Shown here piece after piece: positions 36,460 to 44,464 of a DNA stretch of 64,000 nucleotides (positions within the stretch are counted from its first letter, which is position 1; every line of letters starts with the position of its first letter). Source of the stretch: Pseudomonas syringae (lineage in GTDB: Bacteria; Pseudomonadota; Gammaproteobacteria; Pseudomonadales; Pseudomonadaceae); contig NZ_LGSI01000040.1 of assembly GCF_001698815.1 (NCBI RefSeq), positions 83,751-147,750 on the forward strand. The letters are read 5' to 3'. The notes under the pieces were generated by a model. It was not told the DNA's origin, searched no databases, and saw nothing but the letters and a program-made list of their open reading frames with translations. A program made the position numbers and the translations under genes.

Positions 36460-36654
36460 TTCGTGTTAATCAGAATTGGACTACAGGCGTGGCTCCTTGG
36501 GTCCGTCGTTCACGGGAAATTAATCGTTCAGGCGCGTGAGTGGTCCTGTTTGATCATCAACCCAACTGATATCCGCTATGCCCAGCCATCGTTTTTCAAT
36601 AGTGCGCTTTTCCACGATCCTGTCGGCCTGGAAACACATCACGGAGTTACAACC

Positions 36655-36828
36655 ATGGCCGCTGCCATTCTTCATTCAATCAAACAAGGCGCTTATATCG
36701 CCATTTCGCTTTATGTTGTTTTCATCGCCGTGGTCACTGTTACCAGCATGAATCCACAACTTACAACACCCTCGGCTCAAACCCTGGTTGAGCGTACTGC
36801 GGTTAATGCCCAGGAGCGTGCGTCGTGA
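36655..36828 (+). CDS. Small membrane protein, 57 aa, unknown
   Basis: ATG 36655 with GGAG at 36643-36646 (8-base spacing) opens a 57-codon frame. Residues about 12-31 (YIAISLYVVFIAVVTVTSM) form one membrane helix; the C-terminal 25 residues are polar. It is divergent from the NIS siderophore operon, starting about 200 bases from the Fur box. The stop TGA overlaps the GTG of the next small frame, which suggests coupling. No family is recognised. Whether it belongs to the siderophore system is unknown. Confidence 0.55.
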   Translation: MAAAILHSIKQGAYIAISLYVVFIAVVTVTSMNPQLTTPSAQTLVERTAVNAQERAS

Positions 36829-37028
36829 GTGGCGGGAAGTTGTGGGTAACAGCAGGACTTGCGGTATTGATCAATGGCAGTTCATTGCTGGGCGTTGGCC
36901 AGGGTTCGGTGGGCGGATTGGCGCGCAGTATCGAATGCCGACACGAGATCGCCCATGCCATTGAGCGGTCAAGGGCACAGAACATGGTGGCGGGGAATCG
37001 GCCGGAAAGGGCGGGCGAACTTGGTTGA
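36825..37028 (+). CDS. Possible small protein, 67 aa, unknown
   Basis: A GTG at 36825 overlaps the stop of the 57-aa ORF (GTGA). The frame begins MSGGKLWVTAGLAVLINGSS with a short hydrophobic stretch and continues as a basic soluble tail (CRHEIAHAIERSRAQNM), ending just before a REPIN. Evidence is the coupling geometry and the lack of another gene on this strand; composition is otherwise not distinctive. Confidence 0.33.
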   Translation: MSGGKLWVTAGLAVLINGSSLLGVGQGSVGGLARSIECRHEIAHAIERSRAQNMVAGNRPERAGELG

Positions 37029-37037
37029 CGCGCAACT

Positions 37038-37126
37038 GGTGGGAGCGAGCTTGCTCGCGAAAGCGACATTACATTCGAAAAATTTACTGGTCTTAAAGAC
37101 AGACTTCGCAAGCAAGCTTGCCCACG
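37038..37126. repeat. REPIN (GTGGGAGCGAGCTTGCTCGC family)
   Basis: GGTGGGAGCGAGCTTGCTCG and the inverted CGCAAGCAAGCTTGCCCAC flank about 45 bases of AT-rich spacer. It lies between the small membrane ORFs and the convergent GST gene. The embedded copy at 5941 is of the same family. Confidence 0.85.
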
Positions 37127-37136
37127 GGCTTTGTAC

Positions 37137-37733
37137 TTACTTAACCATCACCGCCTTGAACAACGCCGACTCGACAAACCGCTGCAACCAGCCACGCAAC
37201 TTCGGATAAGGGCTGTCGGTAAACCACTCAGGATCCACCGCGCTGAATTGCCGGATAAAAGGCGCCAGTGCGATATCCGCCAACGTCAGATGATCACTGA
37301 CCAGAAAGTCCCGCTGTAGCAGCCGATCTTCCAGTTGTTGCAGAAATACCTCAGCTAATTGCCGGTAATGCTGCTGAGGATATTCAGGGTGACGGACAAA
37401 ATACTTATAGCGATCCAGATGGACTTTGAACACCTGATCGTTTTCTTCGATGAACACCTGAATCTGACGTCGCGCATCGCCGTCATTGATCATCAGCCAG
37501 TTGTCCGGGTCGTTCTGCGCCAGCGCCCAATGCATGATGTCCAGGCTCTGTTCCAGCACCTGGTCACCAAGGACCAAGACCGGCACCGTGCCTTTAGGTG
37601 AGCGCTCCAGCATTTCCGGCGGCTTGGCCTTGAGACTGACTTCCTGAGTGCGCACCTCGCAGCCGGCGTAGTGCACGGCCATGCGCGCACGCATGGCGTA
37701 TGGGCAACGTCGAAATGAATACAGAATCGGCAT
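37137..37733 (-). CDS. Glutathione S-transferase family protein
   Basis: The 198-residue protein has a thioredoxin-fold N-terminal domain (1-75) with a YSFRRCPYAMRARMAV active-site region (Cys10 in the RRCPYA motif, as in Beta/Omega-like GSTs) and the cis-Pro TVPVLVL strand, then a helical C-terminal domain with SDHLTLADIALAPFIRQF. The ATG shares a base with the sbcC stop (TGATG), so it is co-transcribed as the last gene of the sbcD-sbcC run. Substrate unknown. Frame upstream of 37733 is inside sbcC and was excluded. Confidence 0.9.
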   Translation of the reverse strand: MPILYSFRRCPYAMRARMAVHYAGCEVRTQEVSLKAKPPEMLERSPKGTVPVLVLGDQVLEQSLDIMHWALAQNDPDNWLMINDGDARRQIQVFIEENDQVFKVHLDRYKYFVRHPEYPQQHYRQLAEVFLQQLEDRLLQRDFLVSDHLTLADIALAPFIRQFSAVDPEWFTDSPYPKLRGWLQRFVESALFKAVMVK

Positions 37734-40700
37734 CAACTGCTGACCTCGATAGTGCTCAAGCCATTGCCTTGGCGGCGGACCTGGATCTGCACCGGAATGC
37801 GTTCGTGCATTTCCTGAACGTGAGAGATAACCCCTACCTTGCGGCCTTGTGCCTGAAGCCCGTCCAGCGCATCCATGGCCAGTTGCAGGGATTCCGGATC
37901 GAGGCTGCCGAAGCCTTCGTCGATGAACAGCGATTCGATTTTCAGCGTGCTGGAAGCCATCGAGGCCAGGCCCAACGCCAAGGCCAGCGAAACCAGGAAG
38001 GTTTCGCCGCCGGACAACGAATGCACCGAGCGCAGTTCGTCGCCCATTTCCGTGTCCATGACCAACAGACCCAGCATGCTGCCGCCACGTTTCAGCCGAT
38101 AACGTCGCACCAGTTGCTTGAGTTGCGCGTTGGCGTGATGCACCAGCAGGTCGAGGTTGTAAGCCTGGGCAATCTTGCGGAAGGTGTCGCCGGTGGCCGA
38201 GCCGATCAACGCATTGAGTCGCGCCCAGCGTTGCCATTCGTCATAAGCCTGGCTGATGCGCTGCGCCAACGCCTGATTGGCGTCCTGACGGCGCTGGTCG
38301 TCGGCTTGCTGGGCGCGCAAGTCGGCGCACTGTTGTTCACCTGCGGCAATCAAGCCGTGCAGTTCGGTCAGCGCACTTTGCAGATGTTCGGCATCGACGC
38401 TGCCGACCTGTTGCGCTTGATGGCTGTTCAAGCGCTGTTCGCGTTCTTGCAGCAACACCTTGAACTGCTCGACGGCTTTTTCGCTGGCTTGCAGTTGACG
38501 GCGCAGTTCGCTCACTTGCTCATCGTCAACGCCGAGCAATTGTTGCAGGCCGCTGTCATCCAGTTCGCTATGCCGACTGCGCCATTCTGCAATCCGTGCG
38601 CCCAGTTCGGCGCTTTCCTGCTGCATGCCGTGCAAGCGTTCCTGGCGCGCCTGAAGTTCGGCGGCCAGTTGAATCAACTGGCTGCTGACATCCTGCAAGG
38701 CCTGACTCGCCGAGCTTTCGGCGTGTCGCGACTGTTCCACGGCGGATTCCAGTCGTTGCTGCCATTGCTCGGCATTGGCGTGCTCGCCAAGCAGTTGCGC
38801 CAAGGCCTGCTGGCCGGTGGTTTGCTGGTCGCCAAGGACGGTGCAACGTTGTTGCAGTTCGCTCTGTTGCCGGGTACGGGTTTGCTGTTGGGACTGTTCC
38901 AGCTCGATTTTCTGCTGGCGTTCCCGTTGTTCCAGCAGTTCGTCGCGCTGCTGTTCCAGCTGATCGAGGCGCTGGGTGACCTGCTGGTCCAGTTGCATGA
39001 CCGTGGCAGCAGCGTCATGGCGCAGGCCCTCCAGCTGCTCGGCGCTTAACAGCGGCGCGAAGGCGGTCAGTTCTTCCTCAAGACGTTCACGGTCGCTGTT
39101 CAGTGCGCGTTGCTGTTCGGCCAGTAGTTGCGTGGCGGCCTGACTGGCTTCGTTGGCGCTCAAGAGTTGCTGTTGCAGACGCGCCGCGTCTTTTTGCAGG
39201 GTGAGCAGGGCGTTCTGGCGCTGTTCGTCCTGAGTGATGTTTTGCGTCAATTGCGTCAGTTGCTGGTTCAACCAGCTATCGCGTTTGGCGGCGTCCTGTT
39301 CCAGCAAGCGCTTGCCCAACGGATGCGCATCAAAGGCTGGCGCGAGTGCCTGCTGGCGGGTGGCGAGTTGTTCCTGTTGGTGCAGAAACTCCTTCTGCTG
39401 GGCAATCAGTCCGCCAACTGTGGTGCGCAACTCGGCCAGTGTTTCCTTCAGGGCATCTACGGCTTTTTGCGCGTTGTTCTCTTCGTTTTCGTCATGCTGG
39501 GTGAGGCTTTGCAGCAGGACTTGCGGCTCATGCCACGGATGCTCGTTGCTGCCGCACACCGGACATGGCTGCTCATCCTGCAACTGCAGACGCAGTTCTT
39601 CAACACTGGCGCTGCGGGCCAGGCGCTGGCGTTCCAGTAACTGGCGGGTCACGCTCAGGGTTTGTTCGGCGACTTGCAGTTGGTTTTTCGCTTGCAGGCC
39701 TTGGCTGTTGAGCTGATCGCGCTGTTGCTGGACCTGTTGCTGTTTTTCCGTCAGCTCCAGCGCGCGGCTGTCGAGTTCCTGCAGGCTGGCCCAAAGCCGC
39801 GCCAGTTCTTCAAAGGCCCGCTGCTGTTTGCGATTGTCCTGCAGCAAGCTGCCGAGAATTTGAATCTGCTCGCCCACCGCTTCGGCTTCAGCGCCGGCTT
39901 CGCGATACAGCAGATCCAGCGCGTTGCGCAGTTCGGTTGTTTGCTGGCTGGCAGTGGCGGCGCGCTGTTCCAGGCTCGGCAGTTCGGTCTGGCCCTGTTT
40001 GAGGCGCGCGCCGATCTGCATCAGTTGTTTCAAGCGGTCGCGATAGGCGTTCCAGGCTTCGCCAAGCGGGGCCAGCGCCTGGCTGAGTTCCAGCTGTCCG
40101 GCAATCCGTTGCAGTCGCTCGGCAACCTGAGCCTGTTGCTCAAGCAGGTTTTGCAAGGCGCTTTGTCCTTGGGTGTAGCTGTGCTCAGCCTGTTGCCTGT
40201 GCTCATCGGCCTGACGCAATTCGTCCGCCAATCGGGCCACGTTGCTCTGGATGTCGAAGGCTTGACGCAGCAATGGCGCGGCATCGCTGTGCTGCTGTTG
40301 CGCCTTGAGCGATGCGGCCTGTGCTTCGACGCACGCCTGTTGCAGCTGAGTCTGGCGAGTGTGCAGTTCGTTCTGCTGCCCGATGTGTTGCTGGATCTGA
40401 TTCGTCAGCGGGGTCAGTTGCGCGGTCAATTCGGTTTGGCGCAGGAACTGGTGACGCTGCGGTGCCAGTTGTTCCAGGCGCGCCAGATTCAGCCGTTCGC
40501 CGCTCTGGCTTTGCCAATGTAGCTGCGCCTGTTGCAACTGTTCGGCGGCGCTTTGCTGCTCTTGCTGAAGTTGCAGCAGGACTTTGTGCCATTGCTGTTG
40601 CAGTTCAAGCTGGCGCAGTTCGCTTTGCTGGGTCTTGAGCGCCAGTTGGGCGGTTTCGAAACGCTGGTCCAGCTCGGCACGGGCATCCGGCTCCATGGGC

Positions 40701-41377
40701 GTGACCCCGGTTGCCAAGGCCTGGAGATCGTCGTGGGCCTTTTTCGCTTCCTGGCTCTTGCTGAAGGCGCGGCGTCCCAACTGGCTGTAGATCGCCGTGT
40801 CGGTGAGTTTTTCCAGCAGCTCGCTGCGTTCCCGGTCGTCGGCCTTGAGAAAGGCGCTGAACTCACTCTGGGCCAGCATGACGGCGCGGGTGAACTGTTC
40901 GAAGTTGAGACCCAGACGCGCTTCGAGCAGGGTTTTGTACTCAGTCTTGTTCTGGCTGCTGAGGATTTGCTCGCTGTCCAGATCGGTGAGCGTCTGGCGA
41001 CTGGCCTGAAGTTTCTTGCTGGCGTTGTCGCGCGCGCGGTTGGTTTCCCAGCGGGCGCGATAACGACGGCTGTCGATGCCGACGAAATCCACCTCGGCGA
41101 AGCCGCTGCCGGTGCCGCGCCGCAACAGGGTGCGCGGGTCGTTGGTGCTGATGTCGCCGTCGATTTCCGGGACTTTCGATTGGCCGATATTGCTCAGGCG
41201 CGGAATGGCCCCAAACAGCGCCAGACACAAGGCATCAAGCAGTGTGCTTTTGCCCGCGCCGGTTGGACCCGTGATGGCGAACAGCCCGGCGCTGGCCAGG
41301 GGTTCGGCGGTGAAATCCAGTTCAAAGGGGCCAGCCAGAGACGCGAGGTTTTTCAGGCGGATGGCGAGGATTTTCAT
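37733..41377 (-). CDS. sbcC: Exonuclease SbcCD, ATPase subunit SbcC
   Basis: The 1,214-residue SMC/Rad50-type ATPase has Walker A (GPTGAGKSTLLDALCLALFG) near residue 38, long coiled coils very rich in Gln, Leu and Glu (about 190-560 and 640-1030), a CPVCG zinc hook near residue 604, and the C-terminal signature HSLSGGETFLVSLALALGLA plus Walker B SLFIDEGFGSLD. With SbcD it opens hairpins and cleaves DNA palindromes and protein-blocked ends. Its ATG overlaps the sbcD stop (ATGA). In a genome full of REPINs and a 700-bp palindrome (57538-58251), this activity is pertinent. Confidence 0.96.
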   Translation of the reverse strand: MKILAIRLKNLASLAGPFELDFTAEPLASAGLFAITGPTGAGKSTLLDALCLALFGAIPRLSNIGQSKVPEIDGDISTNDPRTLLRRGTGSGFAEVDFVGIDSRRYRARWETNRARDNASKKLQASRQTLTDLDSEQILSSQNKTEYKTLLEARLGLNFEQFTRAVMLAQSEFSAFLKADDRERSELLEKLTDTAIYSQLGRRAFSKSQEAKKAHDDLQALATGVTPMEPDARAELDQRFETAQLALKTQQSELRQLELQQQWHKVLLQLQQEQQSAAEQLQQAQLHWQSQSGERLNLARLEQLAPQRHQFLRQTELTAQLTPLTNQIQQHIGQQNELHTRQTQLQQACVEAQAASLKAQQQHSDAAPLLRQAFDIQSNVARLADELRQADEHRQQAEHSYTQGQSALQNLLEQQAQVAERLQRIAGQLELSQALAPLGEAWNAYRDRLKQLMQIGARLKQGQTELPSLEQRAATASQQTTELRNALDLLYREAGAEAEAVGEQIQILGSLLQDNRKQQRAFEELARLWASLQELDSRALELTEKQQQVQQQRDQLNSQGLQAKNQLQVAEQTLSVTRQLLERQRLARSASVEELRLQLQDEQPCPVCGSNEHPWHEPQVLLQSLTQHDENEENNAQKAVDALKETLAELRTTVGGLIAQQKEFLHQQEQLATRQQALAPAFDAHPLGKRLLEQDAAKRDSWLNQQLTQLTQNITQDEQRQNALLTLQKDAARLQQQLLSANEASQAATQLLAEQQRALNSDRERLEEELTAFAPLLSAEQLEGLRHDAAATVMQLDQQVTQRLDQLEQQRDELLEQRERQQKIELEQSQQQTRTRQQSELQQRCTVLGDQQTTGQQALAQLLGEHANAEQWQQRLESAVEQSRHAESSASQALQDVSSQLIQLAAELQARQERLHGMQQESAELGARIAEWRSRHSELDDSGLQQLLGVDDEQVSELRRQLQASEKAVEQFKVLLQEREQRLNSHQAQQVGSVDAEHLQSALTELHGLIAAGEQQCADLRAQQADDQRRQDANQALAQRISQAYDEWQRWARLNALIGSATGDTFRKIAQAYNLDLLVHHANAQLKQLVRRYRLKRGGSMLGLLVMDTEMGDELRSVHSLSGGETFLVSLALALGLASMASSTLKIESLFIDEGFGSLDPESLQLAMDALDGLQAQGRKVGVISHVQEMHERIPVQIQVRRQGNGLSTIEVSS

Positions 41378-42618
41378 GGTTGTTCGCTCTCCAGCTGGAC
41401 TTCCTGCAACAGCGTGGCGAAGTCGGTCAGGGTTTGCTCGTCGACCTCGCTGCCGTAATTCTCCTGCCAGGCGCGACTGAACAGTTCCAGCGGGTTGAGC
41501 TGATCGAGTTCGATCAGGCCTTCGCCGTCATCGCTGCCGTCGCCACGGCCGCTGCCGGCATATTCAGCGGCAATGCGCACCAGCCGCACGGCCTTGCCTT
41601 GCAGTGCGCCTTCGATCTGGTTGCGCAGGTCCGGTTGCGGCTCGTCCAGGCGTACACGGACTTCCAGCCACGGCTGGCGTTCGATATCAGCGAGCAGATC
41701 GATGTCCGGCAAGTCCTTGAGCTGCACCAGTAATTCGGCGAGCGGCGCGGGGCCGATCCGTTGCAGATTGACTGCGCGGGGAATCAGCAGGGTTTCGACG
41801 CTGTGCAGCTGGTCGCCTTCGCAGGTGATTTCCAGGATCTGATGCGCGTAGCCGATTTCCGAAAATGACAGCGGAATAGGCGATCCGCTGTAGCGAATAC
41901 GTTCTTCGCCATTGACCCGCTGGGGTTTGTGCAAGTGGCCGAGGGCGACATAAGTGATGCTCGGGCCGAACAGGCTGGCGGGCAGGGCTTCGGCGTTGCC
42001 GATGATCAGGCTGCGCTCGGAGTCTTCCGAGACTGAGCCACCGGCCATGTGCGCGTGGCTGATGGCAATCAGGGCTTGCCCCGGCTGGCGCTTGAGATTG
42101 GCCGCTTCGATCAGCAGTTCATGGACCCGACCGATGCCGCGCAAATAATTGTCGCCCAGGGTCGCGCCGGTGACTTCGGCCGGACGCAGAAAGGGCAGGG
42201 CCAGGCACCAGGCGCCGACTTCGCCTTCGGCATCGGGCAGTGGCAACAGCAGGCGCTCGACATCCAGGGTTCCGTCGTCGAGCCACAACACCCGGCCCAG
42301 CGCGTGGGTGCGCAGGCGGCGCATGAGCGGCGCGGGCAATTCGATGCGTGAACCCGAATCATGGTTGCCAGCGATCATCACGATGGTCAGCTTCGGCTGC
42401 TGCTCGTGAGCATTGACGATAAAGTCGTAGAGCCGCTCCTGGGCTTTGACCGGCGGATTGACCGTGTCAAAGATGTCCCCGGCAATCAGCAGCACATCAG
42501 GCTGACGCTCGGCCAGACGGGCCAGCAGCCAGGTCAGGAAGCTGGCGTGTTCAAAGTCCCGCTCCTGGCCATGAAGGTTCTGGCCGAGGTGCCAGTCGGA
42601 GGTGTGGAACAATCGCAT
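41374..42618 (-). CDS. sbcD: Exonuclease SbcCD, nuclease subunit SbcD
   Basis: The 414-residue Mre11-type nuclease carries the phosphoesterase motifs in order: DWHLGQ, LLIAGDIFDTVNP, IAGNHDSGSR, AISHAHMAGG and ALGHLHKPQ, which bind two Mn ions. It partners with SbcC in processing hairpins and double-strand breaks. First gene of the sbcD-sbcC-GST run; it overlaps sbcC by 4 bases. A large REPIN lies upstream between it and the Bat operon end. Confidence 0.96.
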   Translation of the reverse strand: MRLFHTSDWHLGQNLHGQERDFEHASFLTWLLARLAERQPDVLLIAGDIFDTVNPPVKAQERLYDFIVNAHEQQPKLTIVMIAGNHDSGSRIELPAPLMRRLRTHALGRVLWLDDGTLDVERLLLPLPDAEGEVGAWCLALPFLRPAEVTGATLGDNYLRGIGRVHELLIEAANLKRQPGQALIAISHAHMAGGSVSEDSERSLIIGNAEALPASLFGPSITYVALGHLHKPQRVNGEERIRYSGSPIPLSFSEIGYAHQILEITCEGDQLHSVETLLIPRAVNLQRIGPAPLAELLVQLKDLPDIDLLADIERQPWLEVRVRLDEPQPDLRNQIEGALQGKAVRLVRIAAEYAGSGRGDGSDDGEGLIELDQLNPLELFSRAWQENYGSEVDEQTLTDFATLLQEVQLESEQP

Positions 42619-42674
42619 GTGTTTTTCTCAATTCTAAATTGTGTGTCGTGAGGCTTGGCGACGCGTAAATATTC

Positions 42675-42776
42675 GTTGGAGCGAGGCTTGCCCGCGAAGA
42701 ACTGTAACGCGGTGGGCCTGTTCCACCGCGGCGCCTGATTTGCGGGCAAGTCGGAACGCCGCCCGCTCGCTCCAAC
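42675..42776. repeat. REPIN between batD and sbcD
   Basis: GTTGGAGCGAGGCTTGCCCG (42675-42694) and the inverted GCCCGCTCGCTCCAAC ending at 42776 enclose a GC-rich spacer with its own CGCGGTGG/CCACCGCG hairpin (about 42709-42730). Same family as 61869. Confidence 0.85.
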
Positions 42777-42802
42777 AGCGTTCAATTCCAGCGCAAAGCC
42801 CT

Positions 42803-44464
42803 CTACTTTGGATACAACGGCGGCAGACTCTGGTCGGTCGCCGCATCCGGAACATGTTCCGAGGCGGGCAGCGTGCGGATCGCGCGCCAGAGGTCTTCGC
42901 CCAGCCACAGTTGGCCGGTTTCACTGTACAGCGCGCCGTTCAGGCCATCGAGGGCGTCGGACAGCGGGACAAAACGTGCCGCCATGTCGGCCAGGGTTTC
43001 CGGTTGCTGACGTGCCCAGGCGTCCAGCGCCTGACGGGTCGCATGAGGATCGTTAGCCAGGCTGGCGCGTTTGAGATCATCCAGCAGCGTGCGCGGACTC
43101 GGCCCGGCCTGGGCCACCCGCGCCACCGCCGGTTGCCAGCGCGCCCGCCACCAGAGAATCACCCCGATCAGCGTGGTAAAGGCAAAGAACAACGTGCTCA
43201 TCTGCCACGGCCAGACAGGCGGGCCAATCACTGTGACACCGCCCGGATCGTTATTCACCGGAGTGTCCACTTCCAGGCTTGGGTTGCTGCTGATCTGCAA
43301 GGTGCGTGCGGCCAGCGAGGTATGTTCCAGGTGGTCTTCGCGGGTGTTCCACCAGACAATATCGACGGCGGGCAAGTCGATGGAGCCGACCCGGTTCGGC
43401 ACCAGGGCTTCGCGTTCTTCACGAGTGCCAATGATGCCGCGCTCGCTGGCCAGATTGGCCAGTTGCGGCTGGTCGGGATAGCGCCGCAGGCTGCTGAGGT
43501 CGGTGGCCGGCAAGGGCGGCAGTTGGGCGCTGGAAAGGCCCTCGACCTTGAGCGTCAGGATCCGCGTCAAGGATTCACCCACCTGGCTGTGTCCCGGTTC
43601 CGGGCTCCAGCTTTCGCTCAGAATAACGCTGCGGGCCGGCAGCCAGGGCGCATCGGCCGGGTAGTCGGCAGGCTTGGCCTTGACGGTCAGCGGCAGCGGT
43701 GCCGAATTGACCCGCACCACCTTGCCCGGCTGCGGGCCGAATGGATTGACCGGATCGCTGGTCTGGGCGTTTTCCGCCGCGGGCTGGACCAGCGTGGCGC
43801 TAAACACCTGCGGCGGAATCACCAGGGTGCCGCTGTGCTGTGGATAAATGGCATAACGCATCTCGATCACGCCATGTCGGATGCCGTTGATGAGTTTCTC
43901 GTAGGTCTTCGATTCGCCGAGTTTTTCGATGCGCGCGTCGGGCACTTCAAGGGGCGTGAGGTTGCTGTCGTCGAAAAGCGCAACCGAGTGATAGATGCGC
44001 AGGTTCAGCACCGCCTGCGCCTGCACGTAAACGCTGTCCTGATCGAGGCTGGCGTCGAAGAATACCGGCGCCAGTTTGCCGGGTTGATTCTGCTCGTCGC
44101 TCTGGATCACTTGCAGGGTGATCGGCTCGCTCTTCAGCTCCCCCAGCTCCAGCGCCGGGATGATTACCGACCCGGTTTGCCTCGGCAGCAAGGTGATGAT
44201 CCAGCGCGTAGTCGCCTGATTGCCACCGTCCAGCGTATTGAGGCGATTGACCTGCCGCGTGCCGCGCACGTCGAAGTCGCGCTCCAGAGAGCTAAGGTCA
44301 GGTTTGCCGAATTGGGTGACGTCGCTGGTTTCCAGGGTCAGTTCGACGGTTTCCCCGGAGTTGAGCCGGGCGCGATCCACGCTCGCGGTCAGTTCCGCCG
44401 CCTGGTTGGGCAGGGCGACCAGACAGAGCAGCAGGCTGATCAATAAGGTGTACACGCGACTCAT
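42803..44464 (-). CDS. batD: BatD family protein (aerotolerance operon)
   Basis: The 553-residue protein has a signal peptide (cleavage after NQAA), several immunoglobulin-like periplasmic domains beginning LTASVDRARLNSGETVELTL, and one C-terminal membrane helix near residue 430 (MSTLFFAFTTLIGVILWW). It is the last gene of the moxR-DUF58-DUF4381-batA-batB/C-batD operon and overlaps batB/C by 4 bases. In Bacteroides the Bat proteins were linked to oxygen tolerance; in Proteobacteria the complex is thought to assist envelope-protein maturation. The exact role here is not established. Confidence 0.87.
   Translation of the reverse strand: MSRVYTLLISLLLCLVALPNQAAELTASVDRARLNSGETVELTLETSDVTQFGKPDLSSLERDFDVRGTRQVNRLNTLDGGNQATTRWIITLLPRQTGSVIIPALELGELKSEPITLQVIQSDEQNQPGKLAPVFFDASLDQDSVYVQAQAVLNLRIYHSVALFDDSNLTPLEVPDARIEKLGESKTYEKLINGIRHGVIEMRYAIYPQHSGTLVIPPQVFSATLVQPAAENAQTSDPVNPFGPQPGKVVRVNSAPLPLTVKAKPADYPADAPWLPARSVILSESWSPEPGHSQVGESLTRILTLKVEGLSSAQLPPLPATDLSSLRRYPDQPQLANLASERGIIGTREEREALVPNRVGSIDLPAVDIVWWNTREDHLEHTSLAARTLQISSNPSLEVDTPVNNDPGGVTVIGPPVWPWQMSTLFFAFTTLIGVILWWRARWQPAVARVAQAGPSPRTLLDDLKRASLANDPHATRQALDAWARQQPETLADMAARFVPLSDALDGLNGALYSETGQLWLGEDLWRAIRTLPASEHVPDAATDQSLPPLYPK

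Noticed and set aside
37734..38237. Upstream extension of the GST frame
   Set aside because: It lies entirely inside sbcC; the GST domain begins at ATG 37733 and overlaps the sbcC stop.
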